Below, in pieces: positions 50,138 to 60,993 of a DNA stretch of 64,000 bases. Positions within the stretch are counted from its first letter, which is position 1. Each line of letters starts with the position of its first letter. Under the pieces are notes generated by a model. That model was not told the origin of the DNA and did not search any database. It saw nothing but the letters and a program-made list of their open reading frames with translations. This DNA is from Deinococcus radiotolerans (GTDB lineage Bacteria; Deinococcota; Deinococci; Deinococcales; Deinococcaceae): assembly GCF_014647435.1 (NCBI RefSeq), contig NZ_BMPE01000014.1:1-64000 (forward strand), read 5' to 3'. Position numbers and translations under genes: made by a program.

Positions 50138-50422
50138 ATGCAGCGCGTGACGACCCCGCCCGAGCCCCGCCCCACCCCGGACGCCCTGACCGCGCTCAGC
50201 TTCGTGCTGCTGGCTGCCCTGGCCGGCCTGCTGCTGTGGCCCCTGATCAGCGGCGGCGCGGCCCCCAGCCCGTACCTGATCGGGGCGCTCCTGCTGGCCC
50301 GGCTGGGCGTGCAGCTGCTGCGCGCTCGCCGTGACCCGCGCCTGCGCCGCCCGGTCAGCTGGGCGCTGGACCTGCTGATCATCGCGCTGATCTTCAACGT
50401 CGCCAGCCGCCAACCCAGCTGA
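50138..50422 (+). CDS. Small membrane protein, function unknown
   Basis: The 94-residue protein has three hydrophobic segments: ALSFVLLAALAGLLLWPLI, YLIGALLLARLGVQLL and VSWALDLLIIALIFNVA, with an Arg-rich loop between the last two. It follows glgB by 13 bases. TTGAAT lies seven bases before a GTG at 50147, which is an alternative, three-codons-shorter start. I do not recognise a family. The gap to the next gene (50423-50640) is GC-rich and holds no gene that I can see. Confidence 0.6.
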   Translation: MQRVTTPPEPRPTPDALTALSFVLLAALAGLLLWPLISGGAAPSPYLIGALLLARLGVQLLRARRDPRLRRPVSWALDLLIIALIFNVASRQPS

Positions 50423-50640
50423 CCTGTTGTCTGGCTAGGGCCCTGGTGCGTGCGGGTCGGTGCCCAGGTGGGCTGGGCAGGTGACCCGGGCAGGCGCACG
50501 GCCCAGCGTCTGAAGTGGGGCAGACCTGTGACACGCTGCGGGGGCAGCGGCGCTGGCGTACCCTGGCGGCCCTGCGATCCGGACGCCCCCAGTGTGGGGT
50601 TGCTCACTTTCTAACGCCGAATGCCTGAAAGCGGCGCAGA

Positions 50641-51660
50641 ATGTCCGATGTGATCCTCAAAGTTCTGGGCCGCGCGTTGCGGGGACCGCACCGCCTGCAC
50701 GCCACCTACGAACGCCTCCTGGGCACCGAGGTGGAGGTGCAGGTAGTCGCCCGCACCGCCGAACAGGCCCACCACGCCGAGCAGGCCGCCCTCACGGAGA
50801 TCGAGCGGCTGACCGGCGTGCTCAACCGGTTCGATCCTCACAGCGAACTGCGCCGCTGGCAGGCGCGGCTGGGTGACACCCACGTGCCCCTGAGCCTGGA
50901 GCTGCTGCACGTCCTGCGCCTCGCGGATCATTGGCGGACCCTCAGTGGCGGCGCCTTCCACCCCGGTGCGGACGCCCTGGGGGCCCTGTGGCAGCAGGCG
51001 CAGGTCCTCGGCGCGCCCCCCTCTGCCGAACTGCTCGCGCGCGGCGTCAGTGCGCTACGCGCGGCCCCCTGGACGCTGCATGCCGATGGGAGCGCCACCC
51101 TGCACGCCGGCGGCCCGCTCGGCCTGAACGCTCTGGCCAAGGGGTACGTCGTGGACCGGGCGGCGCTGGTCGCGTCGCGCTGCGCGGGCGTGCGCAGCGT
51201 CCTGATCAACGCGGGCGGCGACCTGCGCGTCATCGGCGCGGCGCAGGTGAACGTCCTGATCGCCGACCCGTTCACCGCGCGTGATGACGCCCCGCCCGCC
51301 GGGCGGGTCCGCGTGAAGAATCAGGCGCTCGCCACCAGCGGCCGCGCGCACCGGGGCTTCCAGGTGAACGGCACGCACTACTCGCACGTGATCGACCCGC
51401 GCAGCGGTCAGCCCGTGCAGGACGTGCCGGGCGTGACCATCACGGCGCCTGAATGCGTCACCGCTGACGCCCTGGCGACCATCCTGAGCGTGCTGGGCCC
51501 CCAGGCCGGCCTGACGCTGATGAGGACCCTGCCCGGCTGCGAGGCGCTGATCATCACGGCTGCCGGGCAGCGGCACGCCACGCCCGGCTGGCGCGGCACA
51601 GACCCGCAGGTCCCGCCCGCCGCCCGGGGCCAGCGCCGGGCCCTGTTAACCGCCCGCTAA
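50641..51660 (+). CDS. apbE: FAD:protein FMN transferase (ApbE)
   Basis: ApbE attaches FMN from FAD to threonine residues of target proteins. The 339-residue protein shows the family pattern: EIERLTGVLNRFDPHSELRR, GAFHPGADALGALW, LNALAKGYVVDRAA, VLINAGGDLRV and the metal- and FAD-binding THYSHVIDPRSGQPV followed by TADALATILSVLG. It has no signal peptide or lipobox, unlike many exported ApbE proteins. Exported partners follow at once: a Tat-secreted DUF2271 protein 38 bases downstream and a PepSY-type membrane protein. The group looks like an extracytoplasmic flavin electron-transfer module. Confidence 0.88.
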   Translation: MSDVILKVLGRALRGPHRLHATYERLLGTEVEVQVVARTAEQAHHAEQAALTEIERLTGVLNRFDPHSELRRWQARLGDTHVPLSLELLHVLRLADHWRTLSGGAFHPGADALGALWQQAQVLGAPPSAELLARGVSALRAAPWTLHADGSATLHAGGPLGLNALAKGYVVDRAALVASRCAGVRSVLINAGGDLRVIGAAQVNVLIADPFTARDDAPPAGRVRVKNQALATSGRAHRGFQVNGTHYSHVIDPRSGQPVQDVPGVTITAPECVTADALATILSVLGPQAGLTLMRTLPGCEALIITAAGQRHATPGWRGTDPQVPPAARGQRRALLTAR

Positions 51661-51698
51661 CGTGCGGGCGGCACCCTGCCCGCAGGAGGATTCACCCC

Positions 51699-52259
51699 AT
51701 GACCCACACGCGCCGCCGTTTCCTGCATACCCTCGGCCTGACCGCCGCTGCCCTGACCACCGCCCGCTTCAGCCCCGCCCAGGCCGCCGCCACCACGCCC
51801 AGCGCGAAGAAATGGCCCACCGGTATGGCCCTGGACGTGACGTTCACGGTCGCCACCAAGGCTACCGGGCGCGTGAAGCGGCCCTTCGTGGCCGTGTGGA
51901 TCGAGGATGAGGCTGGGAATACCGTCCGGAACCTGACCGTGTGGGTGCAGCAGTCGCGCCTGAATCCCCGCTGGCTGTCCGAACTGCGCCGCTGGTACCG
52001 CGGGAACGCCGATCAGCTGGAAACGGTCAGCAGCGCCACCCGCAACCCCGGCACGTATGCCGTCGCGTGGGACGGCAAGACGGACAAGGGCGCGCTGGCC
52101 TCCCAGGGCACGTACTACGTGTGCGTGGAAGCGGCCCGCGAGCACGGCCCGTACTCGCTGGTGCGCGAGAAGGTCACTGTGGGGGCGACCAGTTTCAAGA
52201 AGGCCCTGACCGCCGACAACGACATCGAGGCGGCCAGTGTCGCTTTCGGCAAAGCCTGA
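51699..52259 (+). CDS. Tat-secreted DUF2271 protein
   Basis: The 186-residue precursor begins with a twin-arginine signal, THTRRRFLHTLGLTAAALTT, cleaved near SPAQAAA. The mature part matches DUF2271: ALDVTFTVATKATGRVKRPF, then VAVWIEDEAGNTVRNLTVWV, NPGTYAVAWDGKTDKGALAS and GTYYVCVEAAREHGPYSLVR. It ends near VGATSF, a G-A-T tripeptide of the kind ApbE modifies, but without the acidic residue usually seen before it. AGGAGG lies upstream of the ATG. It overlaps the PepSY gene by 23 bases. Its biochemical role is not established. Confidence 0.82.
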   Translation: MTHTRRRFLHTLGLTAAALTTARFSPAQAAATTPSAKKWPTGMALDVTFTVATKATGRVKRPFVAVWIEDEAGNTVRNLTVWVQQSRLNPRWLSELRRWYRGNADQLETVSSATRNPGTYAVAWDGKTDKGALASQGTYYVCVEAAREHGPYSLVREKVTVGATSFKKALTADNDIEAASVAFGKA

Positions 52260-52878
52260 CGCGGGCGCGGCCCGGCCCGCGCCGCGCCCCCGCACCCTGA
52301 AGGCCCGCACGAACGTCTGGCTGCGCTGGGCGCACACGTACACCAGCATGATCAGCCTGCTGGTCGTGCTGTTCTTCAGCCTGACCGGCATCACCCTGAA
52401 CCACCCGGACTGGGTGTTCGGCACGAAGGACGTCACGCGGACCGTGCAGGGCACCCTCCCGGCCGGCTGGATCACGAACGGCCAGCCGGACTGGCTGACG
52501 GTCGCGGAGGAACTGCGCGCCCAGCAGGGCCTGAGGGGCCGGGCGACTGACCCGCGCGCCGATGATCAGGAAGCCGACATCTCCTTCCTGGCGCCCGGCT
52601 ACAGCGCCGACACGGTCATCAACGTGAAGACCGGCACGTACGAGACCACCATCCTGGAACAGGGCGCGGTGGCCGTCATGAACGACCTGCACAAGGGCCG
52701 CGACGCCAGCCCCGCCTGGAAGTGGGTGATTGACCTGAGCGGCGCGTTCCTGACCCTCATCTCACTGACCGGGCTGGGCATCCTGCTGTACCTGAAAAAG
52801 ACCCGCGTGCAGGCCCTGACCGTTATGGGGATCGGCGCCGTGCTGACCGCGCTGCTCGCGTGGCAGGGGAGTCAATGA
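52237..52878 (+). CDS. PepSY-associated transmembrane protein
   Basis: The 213-residue protein resembles the PepSY-associated membrane proteins linked to flavin-dependent iron reduction. Helix 1 (about residues 34-54, SMISLLVVLFFSLTGITLNH) carries a histidine and follows an upstream WAHTY histidine, both candidate haem ligands. A periplasmic part includes AVMNDLHKGRDASPAWKWVI, and two further helices end the protein (LSGAFLTLISLTGLGILLYL and ALTVMGIGAVLTALLAW). It starts at a GTG at 52237 inside the DUF2271 gene. With ApbE and DUF2271 it probably forms a membrane electron-transfer unit. A strong terminator follows. Confidence 0.8.
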   Translation: MSLSAKPDAGAARPAPRPRTLKARTNVWLRWAHTYTSMISLLVVLFFSLTGITLNHPDWVFGTKDVTRTVQGTLPAGWITNGQPDWLTVAEELRAQQGLRGRATDPRADDQEADISFLAPGYSADTVINVKTGTYETTILEQGAVAVMNDLHKGRDASPAWKWVIDLSGAFLTLISLTGLGILLYLKKTRVQALTVMGIGAVLTALLAWQGSQ

Positions 52879-52900
52879 CTCCCGCCCTCCAGGGCATAGG

Positions 52901-52940
52901 CTCACCCTCCCACGGCGCGCCGGGAGGGTGAGTTCTGTTG
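52901..52940 (+). terminator. Rho-independent terminator
   Basis: CTCACCCTCCC (52901-52911) and GGGAGGGTGAG (52922-52932) form a perfect 11-bp stem followed by TTCTGTTG. It ends the apbE-DUF2271-PepSY operon. Confidence 0.82.
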
Positions 52941-52986
52941 CGCCTCCCGCACTTCGGGGCCGGGCGCGCCCGCTATGCTGCGCCGC

Positions 52987-53772
52987 ATGACCGATGACCG
53001 CCACCGCCGCCCCGAGGACGTCCGCGCCTTCTACGACGCGCACCGCACCGTCCGCCAGTACGAGAACCACGAGGACGGCACACCCCTGCCGCTGCCCGAC
53101 GATCACCTGGACGTGATCCTGCACGCCGCGCAGCGCGCCCCGACCGACGCGACCGCGCAGCTGTACTCCCTGATCCGCCTGACCCGCCCGGACGTGCGGG
53201 CCCGCGTGGCGGACCTGAGCACGAACGCGCACATTGCGACGGCCAGCGAGGCGTTCGTCGTGTGCGCCGATGTGCGCCGCGTGGGCCGCGTACTGGAGGT
53301 CGCCGGGAAGCAGCCGGGGCACTGGCCTGCCATCGCCGTGCACTTCGGCATCGGGGACGCCGTCATGGCCGGCACGAACCTCCTGACCGCCGCGGAGATG
53401 CTGGGCTACCAGGGCTGCTGGATCGGCGGCGTTCTGAACGGCCTGGATGGCATCATCGATGAACTGAAGTTGCCGCAGGGCGTGCTCCCGTTCGCGGCGC
53501 TCACCATCGGCCGGCCCGCCGAGCACGCCCCGTACCGGCCGCGCGTGCCCCGCCCCCTGGTGATTCACACCGACGAGTACCACACCGGGACCGACGACGA
53601 GATCCGACACGCGACCGAGGTCATGAACCCCATCGCGGCGCGGGGCGGGCAGCCCGGTGACTGGGCGCGCCTCCTGACCATGTATTTCGGGCAGGGCGGC
53701 GGCATGGAGAAACGCGAACCTGCGCTCGTGGCCGCCCTGAAGCGCCAGGGCCTCTGGTCCGGAAACGAGTAA
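52987..53772 (+). CDS. Nitroreductase-family flavoprotein
   Basis: The 261-residue protein belongs to the NfsA/FRP-like nitroreductases, which use FMN to reduce nitro compounds, quinones or flavins with NAD(P)H. Visible family segments are HRTVRQYENHEDGTPLPLPD, ILHAAQRAPTDATAQLYSLI, AVHFGIGDAVMAGTNLLTAA and EMLGYQGCWIGGVLN, followed by LPFAALTIGRPAE. TATGCT seven bases before the ATG at 52987 gives the leaderless start; the ATG at 52975 lies inside that -10 element. It stands alone behind the electron-transfer operon, though a functional link through flavin is conceivable. Confidence 0.87.
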   Translation: MTDDRHRRPEDVRAFYDAHRTVRQYENHEDGTPLPLPDDHLDVILHAAQRAPTDATAQLYSLIRLTRPDVRARVADLSTNAHIATASEAFVVCADVRRVGRVLEVAGKQPGHWPAIAVHFGIGDAVMAGTNLLTAAEMLGYQGCWIGGVLNGLDGIIDELKLPQGVLPFAALTIGRPAEHAPYRPRVPRPLVIHTDEYHTGTDDEIRHATEVMNPIAARGGQPGDWARLLTMYFGQGGGMEKREPALVAALKRQGLWSGNE

Positions 53773-53795
53773 GGCCACAGGGCCGTCCTGGGAGC

Positions 53796-54126
53796 ATGCT
53801 GCGCGCCCTGCCGACCTGCCCTGAACCCCAGTCCCGCGCTCGGGCCCTGCTGGCCCTCACGGTCCACGGGGCCGGACTGTGCGTCCTGGCGGCCCTGATT
53901 GGCCTGGGCGGCTGGGTACCTGCGCCCACGACCGTCTGGCTGGACCGCGCGGGCACCGTGCTGGTGGTCCTGGGGGGCCTTCCAGACGGCCGGGGTGGAC
54001 GCCGCCGTGAACGCCGGACTGGGCCGCGGTGGGCGCGGCGCGGGGCTACCCTGGCCGCTGATCCTGCGGCTGGGCGTGGCGGGCGTCACCTGCTTCATTC
54101 TGGAAGGCGCGCTGCGGCTGATCTGA
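53796..54126 (+). pseudogene. Small membrane protein gene with apparent frameshift
   Basis: From the ATG at 53796 a frame reads as a membrane protein (LALTVHGAGLCVLAALIGLG, then TVLVVLGG) until the six-G run at 53972-53977. Beyond it that frame turns into arginine-rich sequence, while the next frame continues plausibly: AFQTAGVDAAVNAGLGRGG, then LILRLGVAGVTCFILEGALR and a stop at 54126. Removing one G would join them into a protein of about 109 residues with three or four hydrophobic segments. It may be a sequencing error, a real mutation, or a phase-variable tract. I do not recognise the family. Confidence 0.5.
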
Positions 54127-54170
54127 AGGTCTGCCCGCCCGGCATGCGGCGGCCTTCGTAGAATGCGCGG

Positions 54171-55358
<1,188 letters not shown>

Positions 55359-55456
55359 ACCGCTGCCGGTGGGTGCAGGTGTCCGGCAGCGGGTGGCAGA
55401 TTGAACGTCACCTCGCTTACCGTCACCTGCTCTCATGAAGGCGCACAGTGGCGCGC

Positions 55457-56461
55457 ATGACGACCTCCCGTGAAGTGCAGCTCGCCGCGCGCCCCGTCGG
55501 CGCCCCCAGAGACAGCGATTTCAACCTCGTGGACCTGAACCTCCCCGCGCCTGCCACCGGGCAGGTTCAGGTGCACAACCTCTACCTGACCGTTGACCCG
55601 TACATGCGCGGCCGCATGAACGACGCCAAGAGCTACTCCGCCCCCTTCGCTCTCGGCGAGACCATGACCGGCGGCGCGGTCGGTGTCGTCACGCACAGCG
55701 AGGACGCTGCCGTGCCCGTGGGCGCCCACGTCCTGCACGACCAGGGCTGGCGCACGCACGCCAACCTCGACGCAAAGCGCGTGAAGGTGCTGCCCGCACT
55801 GCCCGGCGTGCCCCTCAGCGCGTACCTGGGCGTGCTCGGCATGCCCGGTCTGACCGCCTACGCGGGCCTGCTGCGCGTGGCGGAATTCAAGGCCGGGGAC
55901 GTGGTCTTCGTATCCGGCGCAGCCGGAGCGGTCGGCAGCGCCGTCGGGCAGATCGCCCGCCTCAAGGGCGCCTCGCGCGTCATCGGCAGCGCGGGCAGTG
56001 CGGACAAGGTGCGGCACCTCGTGGATGACCTGCGTTTCGACGCGGCCTTCAACTACAAGGACGGCCCGGTCGCCGAGCAGCTCAGGGCCGCCGCGCCCGA
56101 CGGGATCGACGTGTACTTCGACAACGTGGGCGGCGAGCACCTCGAAGCGGCCATCAGCAGCATGCGCCCGCACGGCCGCGCCGCCATCTGCGGCATGATC
56201 AGCCAGTACAACGCCACCGAACCCACCCCCGCACCCCGCAACCTCGTGCAGGTCATCGGCAAGCAGCTCACGCTGCGCGGCTTCCTGGTCAGCCCGCACT
56301 ACGACCTGTTCGATACCTTCGCGCAGGAAGTCGGCGCGTGGATCGCCAGCGGCGAACTGAAATTCGACGAGACGGTCGTCGAGGGAATCGACCAGACGCC
56401 TGCCGCGTTCATGGGCCTGCTCCAGGGGCAGAACACCGGCAAGATGATCGTCAAACTGTAA
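55457..56461 (+). CDS. NADP-dependent MDR oxidoreductase (CurA/LTB4DH-like)
   Basis: The 334-residue medium-chain dehydrogenase/reductase lacks zinc ligands and resembles the leukotriene B4 dehydrogenase and curcumin reductase group. It reads [20 protein letters not shown] near residue 45, then [20 protein letters not shown] and the Rossmann motif [40 protein letters not shown] and [11 protein letters not shown] follow at the end. Such enzymes reduce alpha,beta-unsaturated ketones with NADPH. I chose the ATG at 55457 because CACAGT lies seven bases upstream; a GTG at 55448 overlaps that element. Confidence 0.88.
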   Translation: MTTSREVQLAARPVGAPRDSDFNLVDLNLPAPATGQVQVHNLYLTVDPYMRGRMNDAKSYSAPFALGETMTGGAVGVVTHSEDAAVPVGAHVLHDQGWRTHANLDAKRVKVLPALPGVPLSAYLGVLGMPGLTAYAGLLRVAEFKAGDVVFVSGAAGAVGSAVGQIARLKGASRVIGSAGSADKVRHLVDDLRFDAAFNYKDGPVAEQLRAAAPDGIDVYFDNVGGEHLEAAISSMRPHGRAAICGMISQYNATEPTPAPRNLVQVIGKQLTLRGFLVSPHYDLFDTFAQEVGAWIASGELKFDETVVEGIDQTPAAFMGLLQGQNTGKMIVKL

Positions 56462-56518
56462 GGGCCAAGGGGAGAGGGCCGGACACGCCAAGCGTCCGGC
56501 CCTCTGTCCTGTGTTCGC

Positions 56519-57520
<1,002 letters not shown>

Positions 57521-57622
57521 AACCGGTTCAGTGTAAGGCCAGTCACGACTACGCGGTGCAGTCCGCGGCCCCCGCGGGCGTCACCCGCAGCGTGACGGAC
57601 GGCTCACCCACCCCGAACCTGG

Positions 57623-57660
57623 AAGCGATTCCGTGCAGGACGTCCCGCACGGAACCGCTT
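57623..57660. terminator. Hairpin beyond the copper gene cluster
   Basis: AAGCG-A-TTCCGTGC (57623-57636) and GCACGGAA-C-CGCTT (57647-57660) pair with one mismatch, and the loop AGGACGTCCC is itself self-complementary. It lies 23 bases past the copC stop on the minus strand and upstream of the homoisocitrate dehydrogenase gene. There is no T-run. Confidence 0.55.
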
Positions 57661-57682
57661 GCGAACAGGGCGCAGGAGGACG

Positions 57683-58081
57683 TCAGCGCACGCGGAACGT
57701 ACTGCTGCCCGTCACAGGATGCCCATCCTCCGAGAGGATCTTCCAGGCGATCACGTACGACCCGGACTTCAGATTCGGTTTCAGGGTCAGGGCCAGCCGG
57801 GCCGCCGCGCCACTCAACTTGACGGGCTGGTTGGCCAGGGCGGCCGAATGAGCCTTCTCCGCCAGGGCGCGCCGCGCGGCCTCGGCCACCGTGACCCCGG
57901 CCGGGACAGCCATCACGCGGAACGTCGAGAAGCGCAACTCGACCGGCTCACTGAACGCCAGAGTCACGGTCTTCGGGGCGGTCACCACCGCGTTCAGGGC
58001 CGGGGTCACGCCCGACACGGCGGTGTGGGCAGAGGCGGTGGACAGGGTCAGGGCAGCCAGCAGGGGCAGGATGTTCTTCAT
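57683..58081 (-). CDS. CopC-domain copper-binding protein
   Basis: The 132-residue precursor has a signal peptide (MKNILPLLAALTLSTASA). The mature protein begins with histidine, HTAVSGVTPALNAVVTAPKT, the N-terminal His being a copper(II) ligand in CopC. The beta-sandwich ends with LKSGSYVIAWKILSEDGHPV and TGSSTFRV, containing the second conserved Asp-x-His (EDGH). GGAGGT precedes the ATG at 58081, which fixes the start. It follows the YcnI gene by 62 bases on the same strand. It probably binds or delivers copper outside the cytoplasmic membrane. Confidence 0.9.
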   Translation of the reverse strand: MKNILPLLAALTLSTASAHTAVSGVTPALNAVVTAPKTVTLAFSEPVELRFSTFRVMAVPAGVTVAEAARRALAEKAHSAALANQPVKLSGAAARLALTLKPNLKSGSYVIAWKILSEDGHPVTGSSTFRVR

Positions 58082-58143
58082 GGGACGACCTCCAGGGTCG
58101 GGAAGGGGAGAGGGGGGAAGCGGACCTCCCCCCAGGTGAACGG

Positions 58144-58596
58144 TTACTTGACGGTGGTCCGGCTGGCCGGTCCCTCGGCGGGGTTCGTGTCGTCCCACGC
58201 GACGACGCTGCCGTCGCTGTACGTCTGGTAGATCTTCCAGACGACCTCACCCCCTGCGGCCGGGTTCCTCGCCTGGAAGAAGAAGCGGGCGTACTCCATG
58301 GGCGCCACGCGGCCCGTCCAGACCACTTCAGTGACGAGGCCACTGGCATCCTTCTTCACGGTGCGCGTGAAGCCGGGCGTGACCTGGAAGCGGCTGATGA
58401 CGACCCCGGCGGGGACCACAAGGCGAATCTGGGTGGTGGCGATGTCCTTCTCGGTGGGGACGTTCAGGCGGTACGTCTCACTCTTGCCCGCGGCAGACTC
58501 GGTCAGGCCGGTCTCGGTACGGACGGTGGCGTGCGCGCCCGCGACGGAAAGCAGCAGGGCGGCAGCCAGGGGCAGGACGGATTTCAGATTGAACAT
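58144..58596 (-). CDS. YcnI-type copper-binding protein (DUF1775)
   Basis: The 150-residue precursor has a signal peptide ([16 protein letters not shown]), after which the mature chain begins [10 protein letters not shown]. YcnI proteins bind copper through such an N-terminal histidine with a nearby tryptophan. Later segments are [33 protein letters not shown] and [20 protein letters not shown]. The ATG at 58596 begins at the signal peptide. It lies upstream of copC on the same strand; both encode exported copper proteins with His as the predicted first mature residue. Confidence 0.85.
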   Translation of the reverse strand: MFNLKSVLPLAAALLLSVAGAHATVRTETGLTESAAGKSETYRLNVPTEKDIATTQIRLVVPAGVVISRFQVTPGFTRTVKKDASGLVTEVVWTGRVAPMEYARFFFQARNPAAGGEVVWKIYQTYSDGSVVAWDDTNPAEGPASRTTVK

Positions 58597-58766
58597 GGGG
58601 TGACTCCAGGGTGAATCAGGGAACGCCGCAGGCCACGCAGGCGCGGTCGTCGGAAGGTGAAAGGTAAAGGGCGCACGGGGCACAGGCCGCAGCGCGTGGG
58701 CCGCGAGGAGGGCCGGGCCGGGGCCCCATCGCCCGGTCGGGGAGGGGACTCCGGTGGCGGCTGAGG

Positions 58767-59264
58767 TCAGGCCAGCGGTGGCGCGCGGGCGTCCGCATGC
58801 CGCAGCGCAAACGTGACCGGCCCGGCGGTGCGGGTGGTCACGTGGGAAGCGCGCTGGGCCCGTGGGCCGACGCGGGGCCCGTCGGCGGCGGCCAGCGCAA
58901 AGCCGGCCGTCAGGCAGAACGGGCAGTGGGTGTCGCCGTGCGCGTGGTGCGGCGGGGCGTTCGGTGCGGCGTCCGTTAGGGCGTGGCCGCCCGCGTGCGC
59001 GGCCCCCGCCTCAGTTGTCCGGGGGTCGGATGGGTCGCAGGGGACGCCCGGTACATGCACGTGGACCGTGGCCTCCGCCGCAGCCTCGCGGACGTGTCCG
59101 GCTCCGGTGACCGCCTGGGTCAGGGCCCCCACGGTCAGGCCCAGTCCGCCCGCCTCGGGGCTGCGGGTCAGGTGCGCCAGGGACGCCAGGAGCGCGAGCA
59201 GCGCCAGCAGCCAGCGTCCCGCCCGGGTCGGGGCGGGGCGCTGGTGGTGGGGCCAGGCTCGCAT
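58767..59264 (-). CDS. DUF2946-like exported or membrane protein
   Basis: The 165-residue protein has an N-terminal hydrophobic helix ([15 protein letters not shown]). A His/Ala-rich middle follows ([20 protein letters not shown]), then a C-terminal C-x-x-C motif in [20 protein letters not shown] with further hydrophobic residues. The pattern matches DUF2946-type proteins, which often sit beside copper-resistance genes, as here. The histidines and the CxxC suggest metal binding. TATGCT lies exactly seven bases before the ATG at 59264, so the transcript is probably leaderless and drives the YcnI and CopC genes too, although the gap to YcnI is 170 bases. Confidence 0.68.
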   Translation of the reverse strand: MRAWPHHQRPAPTRAGRWLLALLALLASLAHLTRSPEAGGLGLTVGALTQAVTGAGHVREAAAEATVHVHVPGVPCDPSDPRTTEAGAAHAGGHALTDAAPNAPPHHAHGDTHCPFCLTAGFALAAADGPRVGPRAQRASHVTTRTAGPVTFALRHADARAPPLA

Positions 59265-59308
59265 CGCGCCGAGCATAGCCCGGCCCTCAGGTGAGAATGT
59301 CCTGCCGG

Positions 59309-59932
59309 TCAGCGCGGGAAGCTGGACGCGGGCCGCGCCGGGGGACGCTTTCGGTGCAGGATGGCCGCCGCGATCAGGCCGCCCACGAAGCCGAACAGGT
59401 GCGCCTCCCACGACACGGCCGGGTTCGCCGGGAGCACGCCCCAGAGGATGCCGCCGTACAGCAGGAACGCCGCCACGGCCACGCCGATGGCCAGCGGGGT
59501 GCGCTCCCACCAGCCCACGCCCAGCAGGTACGCGAGCAGCCCGAACACCAGTTCACTGGCGCCCAGATGCACGCTGCCGCCGCGCCCCAGCAGCCACACC
59601 AGCCCGCCGCCGATCAGTACGATCAGCAGCAGCGCCGTCAGGAACCGCGCCACGCCGCGCAGGGCACTCATGAATGTCAGGACGGCCAGCGGCACGGTGT
59701 TCGCGATCAGGTGCGCGAAACCTGCATGTAGGAACGGCGCGGTCAGGACGTGCCAGAACGTGCCCGGCGCGCGTGGCTCAATGCCGAACTGGTCCAGCTG
59801 CCCGTGGAACACCAGCTGATCGGCGCCCTCCTGCACCCACAGGCCCGCGATCAGAGCGGCGGTGATCCCGGCGGCACGGCCCAGACTGGTGGCGCGCGGG
59901 GCGGAGGGAGGCCGGGTGGGTGGGGCGCGCAT
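59309..59932 (-). CDS. Rhomboid-family intramembrane protein
   Basis: The 207-residue protein has about six helices. The rhomboid features are [20 protein letters not shown], with [10 protein letters not shown] (the HxxxN region), the serine motif [16 protein letters not shown] and the helix-six histidine in [16 protein letters not shown]. The usual GxSG reads GASE here, so the residue after the nucleophile is glutamate instead of glycine. Protease activity is therefore likely but not certain. CATGCT six bases before the ATG at 59932 supports a leaderless start. The protein sits in the cytoplasmic membrane; its substrate is unknown. Confidence 0.82.
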   Translation of the reverse strand: MRAPPTRPPSAPRATSLGRAAGITAALIAGLWVQEGADQLVFHGQLDQFGIEPRAPGTFWHVLTAPFLHAGFAHLIANTVPLAVLTFMSALRGVARFLTALLLIVLIGGGLVWLLGRGGSVHLGASELVFGLLAYLLGVGWWERTPLAIGVAVAAFLLYGGILWGVLPANPAVSWEAHLFGFVGGLIAAAILHRKRPPARPASSFPR

Positions 59933-60012
59933 ACCCCCAGCATGCCGCACGCGGGCCGGGGCGCGCGTCCAACCTTGGGTGCAGCTCATGCGCGCGGAGG
60001 TAGGCTGCCTGC

Positions 60013-60948
60013 ATGCAAACGCGAACGCTGGGACACAGCGGCCTGACCGTGTCGGTCGTCGGCCTGGGCTGCAACAACTTCGGGGGACGGCTGGATCAGG
60101 CGGGGACGACCGCCGTGGTGCGCCGCGCGCTGGACGCGGGCATCACGCTGTTCGACACCGCTGACATCTACGGCAACCGGGGCGGCAGCGAGGAGACCCT
60201 GGGCCGCGCGCTGGGCTCAGAGCGGGCGAACATCGTCCTGGCTAGCAAGTTCGGCGTGGACATGGGTGAGGGCAAGAAGGGCGCGCGGCCCGCGTACATC
60301 CGCGAGGCGCTGCACGCCAGCCTGCGCCGCCTCGGCACCGATCATCTGGACCTGTACCAGCTGCACACCCCCGACCCGGAGACGCCCATCGAGGACACGC
60401 TGGGCACCCTGAACGAACTGGTGCAGGAGGGCCTGGTGCGGGCCATCGGCGTGAGCAACATGCCCGCCGCCGACGTCCGCGCCGCCGACGCCCTGGCCGC
60501 GCGGCACGGCTGGGCGCGCTTCACGTCCTGCCAGGACGAGCACAGCCTGCTCGTGCGGGACGTGGAGGCTGACCTGATTCCTGCCATGCGCGACCTGAAC
60601 CTGGGCCTGCTGCCGTACTTCCCGCTCGCCAGTGGCCTCCTGACCGGCAAGTACCGCGCCGGGGCCGACCTGCCCGAGGGCGCGCGCATCACCGGCAGCC
60701 AGGGCGCCCAGGACCGCTACCTGACCGAACGCAACTGGGCGGTCGTGGAGGACCTGCGCGCCTTCGCGGAAGGGCGGGGACACACCCTACTGGACCTCGC
60801 CTTCAGCTGGCTGCTGTCCTTCGACGTGACGAGCAGCGTGATCGCCGGGGCCACGAAACCCGAGCAGATCGACGCGAACGTGGGCGCGGCCAGCTGGACC
60901 CTCACGCCCAAGGAGCTGGCTGAGGTGGACCGCATCACGAGCCGCTGA
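60013..60948 (+). CDS. Aldo/keto reductase
   Basis: The 311-residue protein has the aldo/keto reductase barrel with all four catalytic residues visible: Asp48 and Tyr53 in [15 protein letters not shown], Lys79 in VLASKFGVD and His118 in LYQLHTPDP. The NADPH-binding end is [20 protein letters not shown]. It reduces aldehydes or ketones; the natural substrate is unknown. TAGGCT six bases before the ATG at 60013 marks a leaderless start, divergent from the rhomboid gene. It precedes the hrpB-like gene by 45 bases, and that gene has its own -10 element. Confidence 0.9.
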   Translation: MQTRTLGHSGLTVSVVGLGCNNFGGRLDQAGTTAVVRRALDAGITLFDTADIYGNRGGSEETLGRALGSERANIVLASKFGVDMGEGKKGARPAYIREALHASLRRLGTDHLDLYQLHTPDPETPIEDTLGTLNELVQEGLVRAIGVSNMPAADVRAADALAARHGWARFTSCQDEHSLLVRDVEADLIPAMRDLNLGLLPYFPLASGLLTGKYRAGADLPEGARITGSQGAQDRYLTERNWAVVEDLRAFAEGRGHTLLDLAFSWLLSFDVTSSVIAGATKPEQIDANVGAASWTLTPKELAEVDRITSR

Positions 60949-60993
60949 GGCGCACCGCGCCTGTCCTTGCGCCCCGCGCGTACCATGCGGGAC

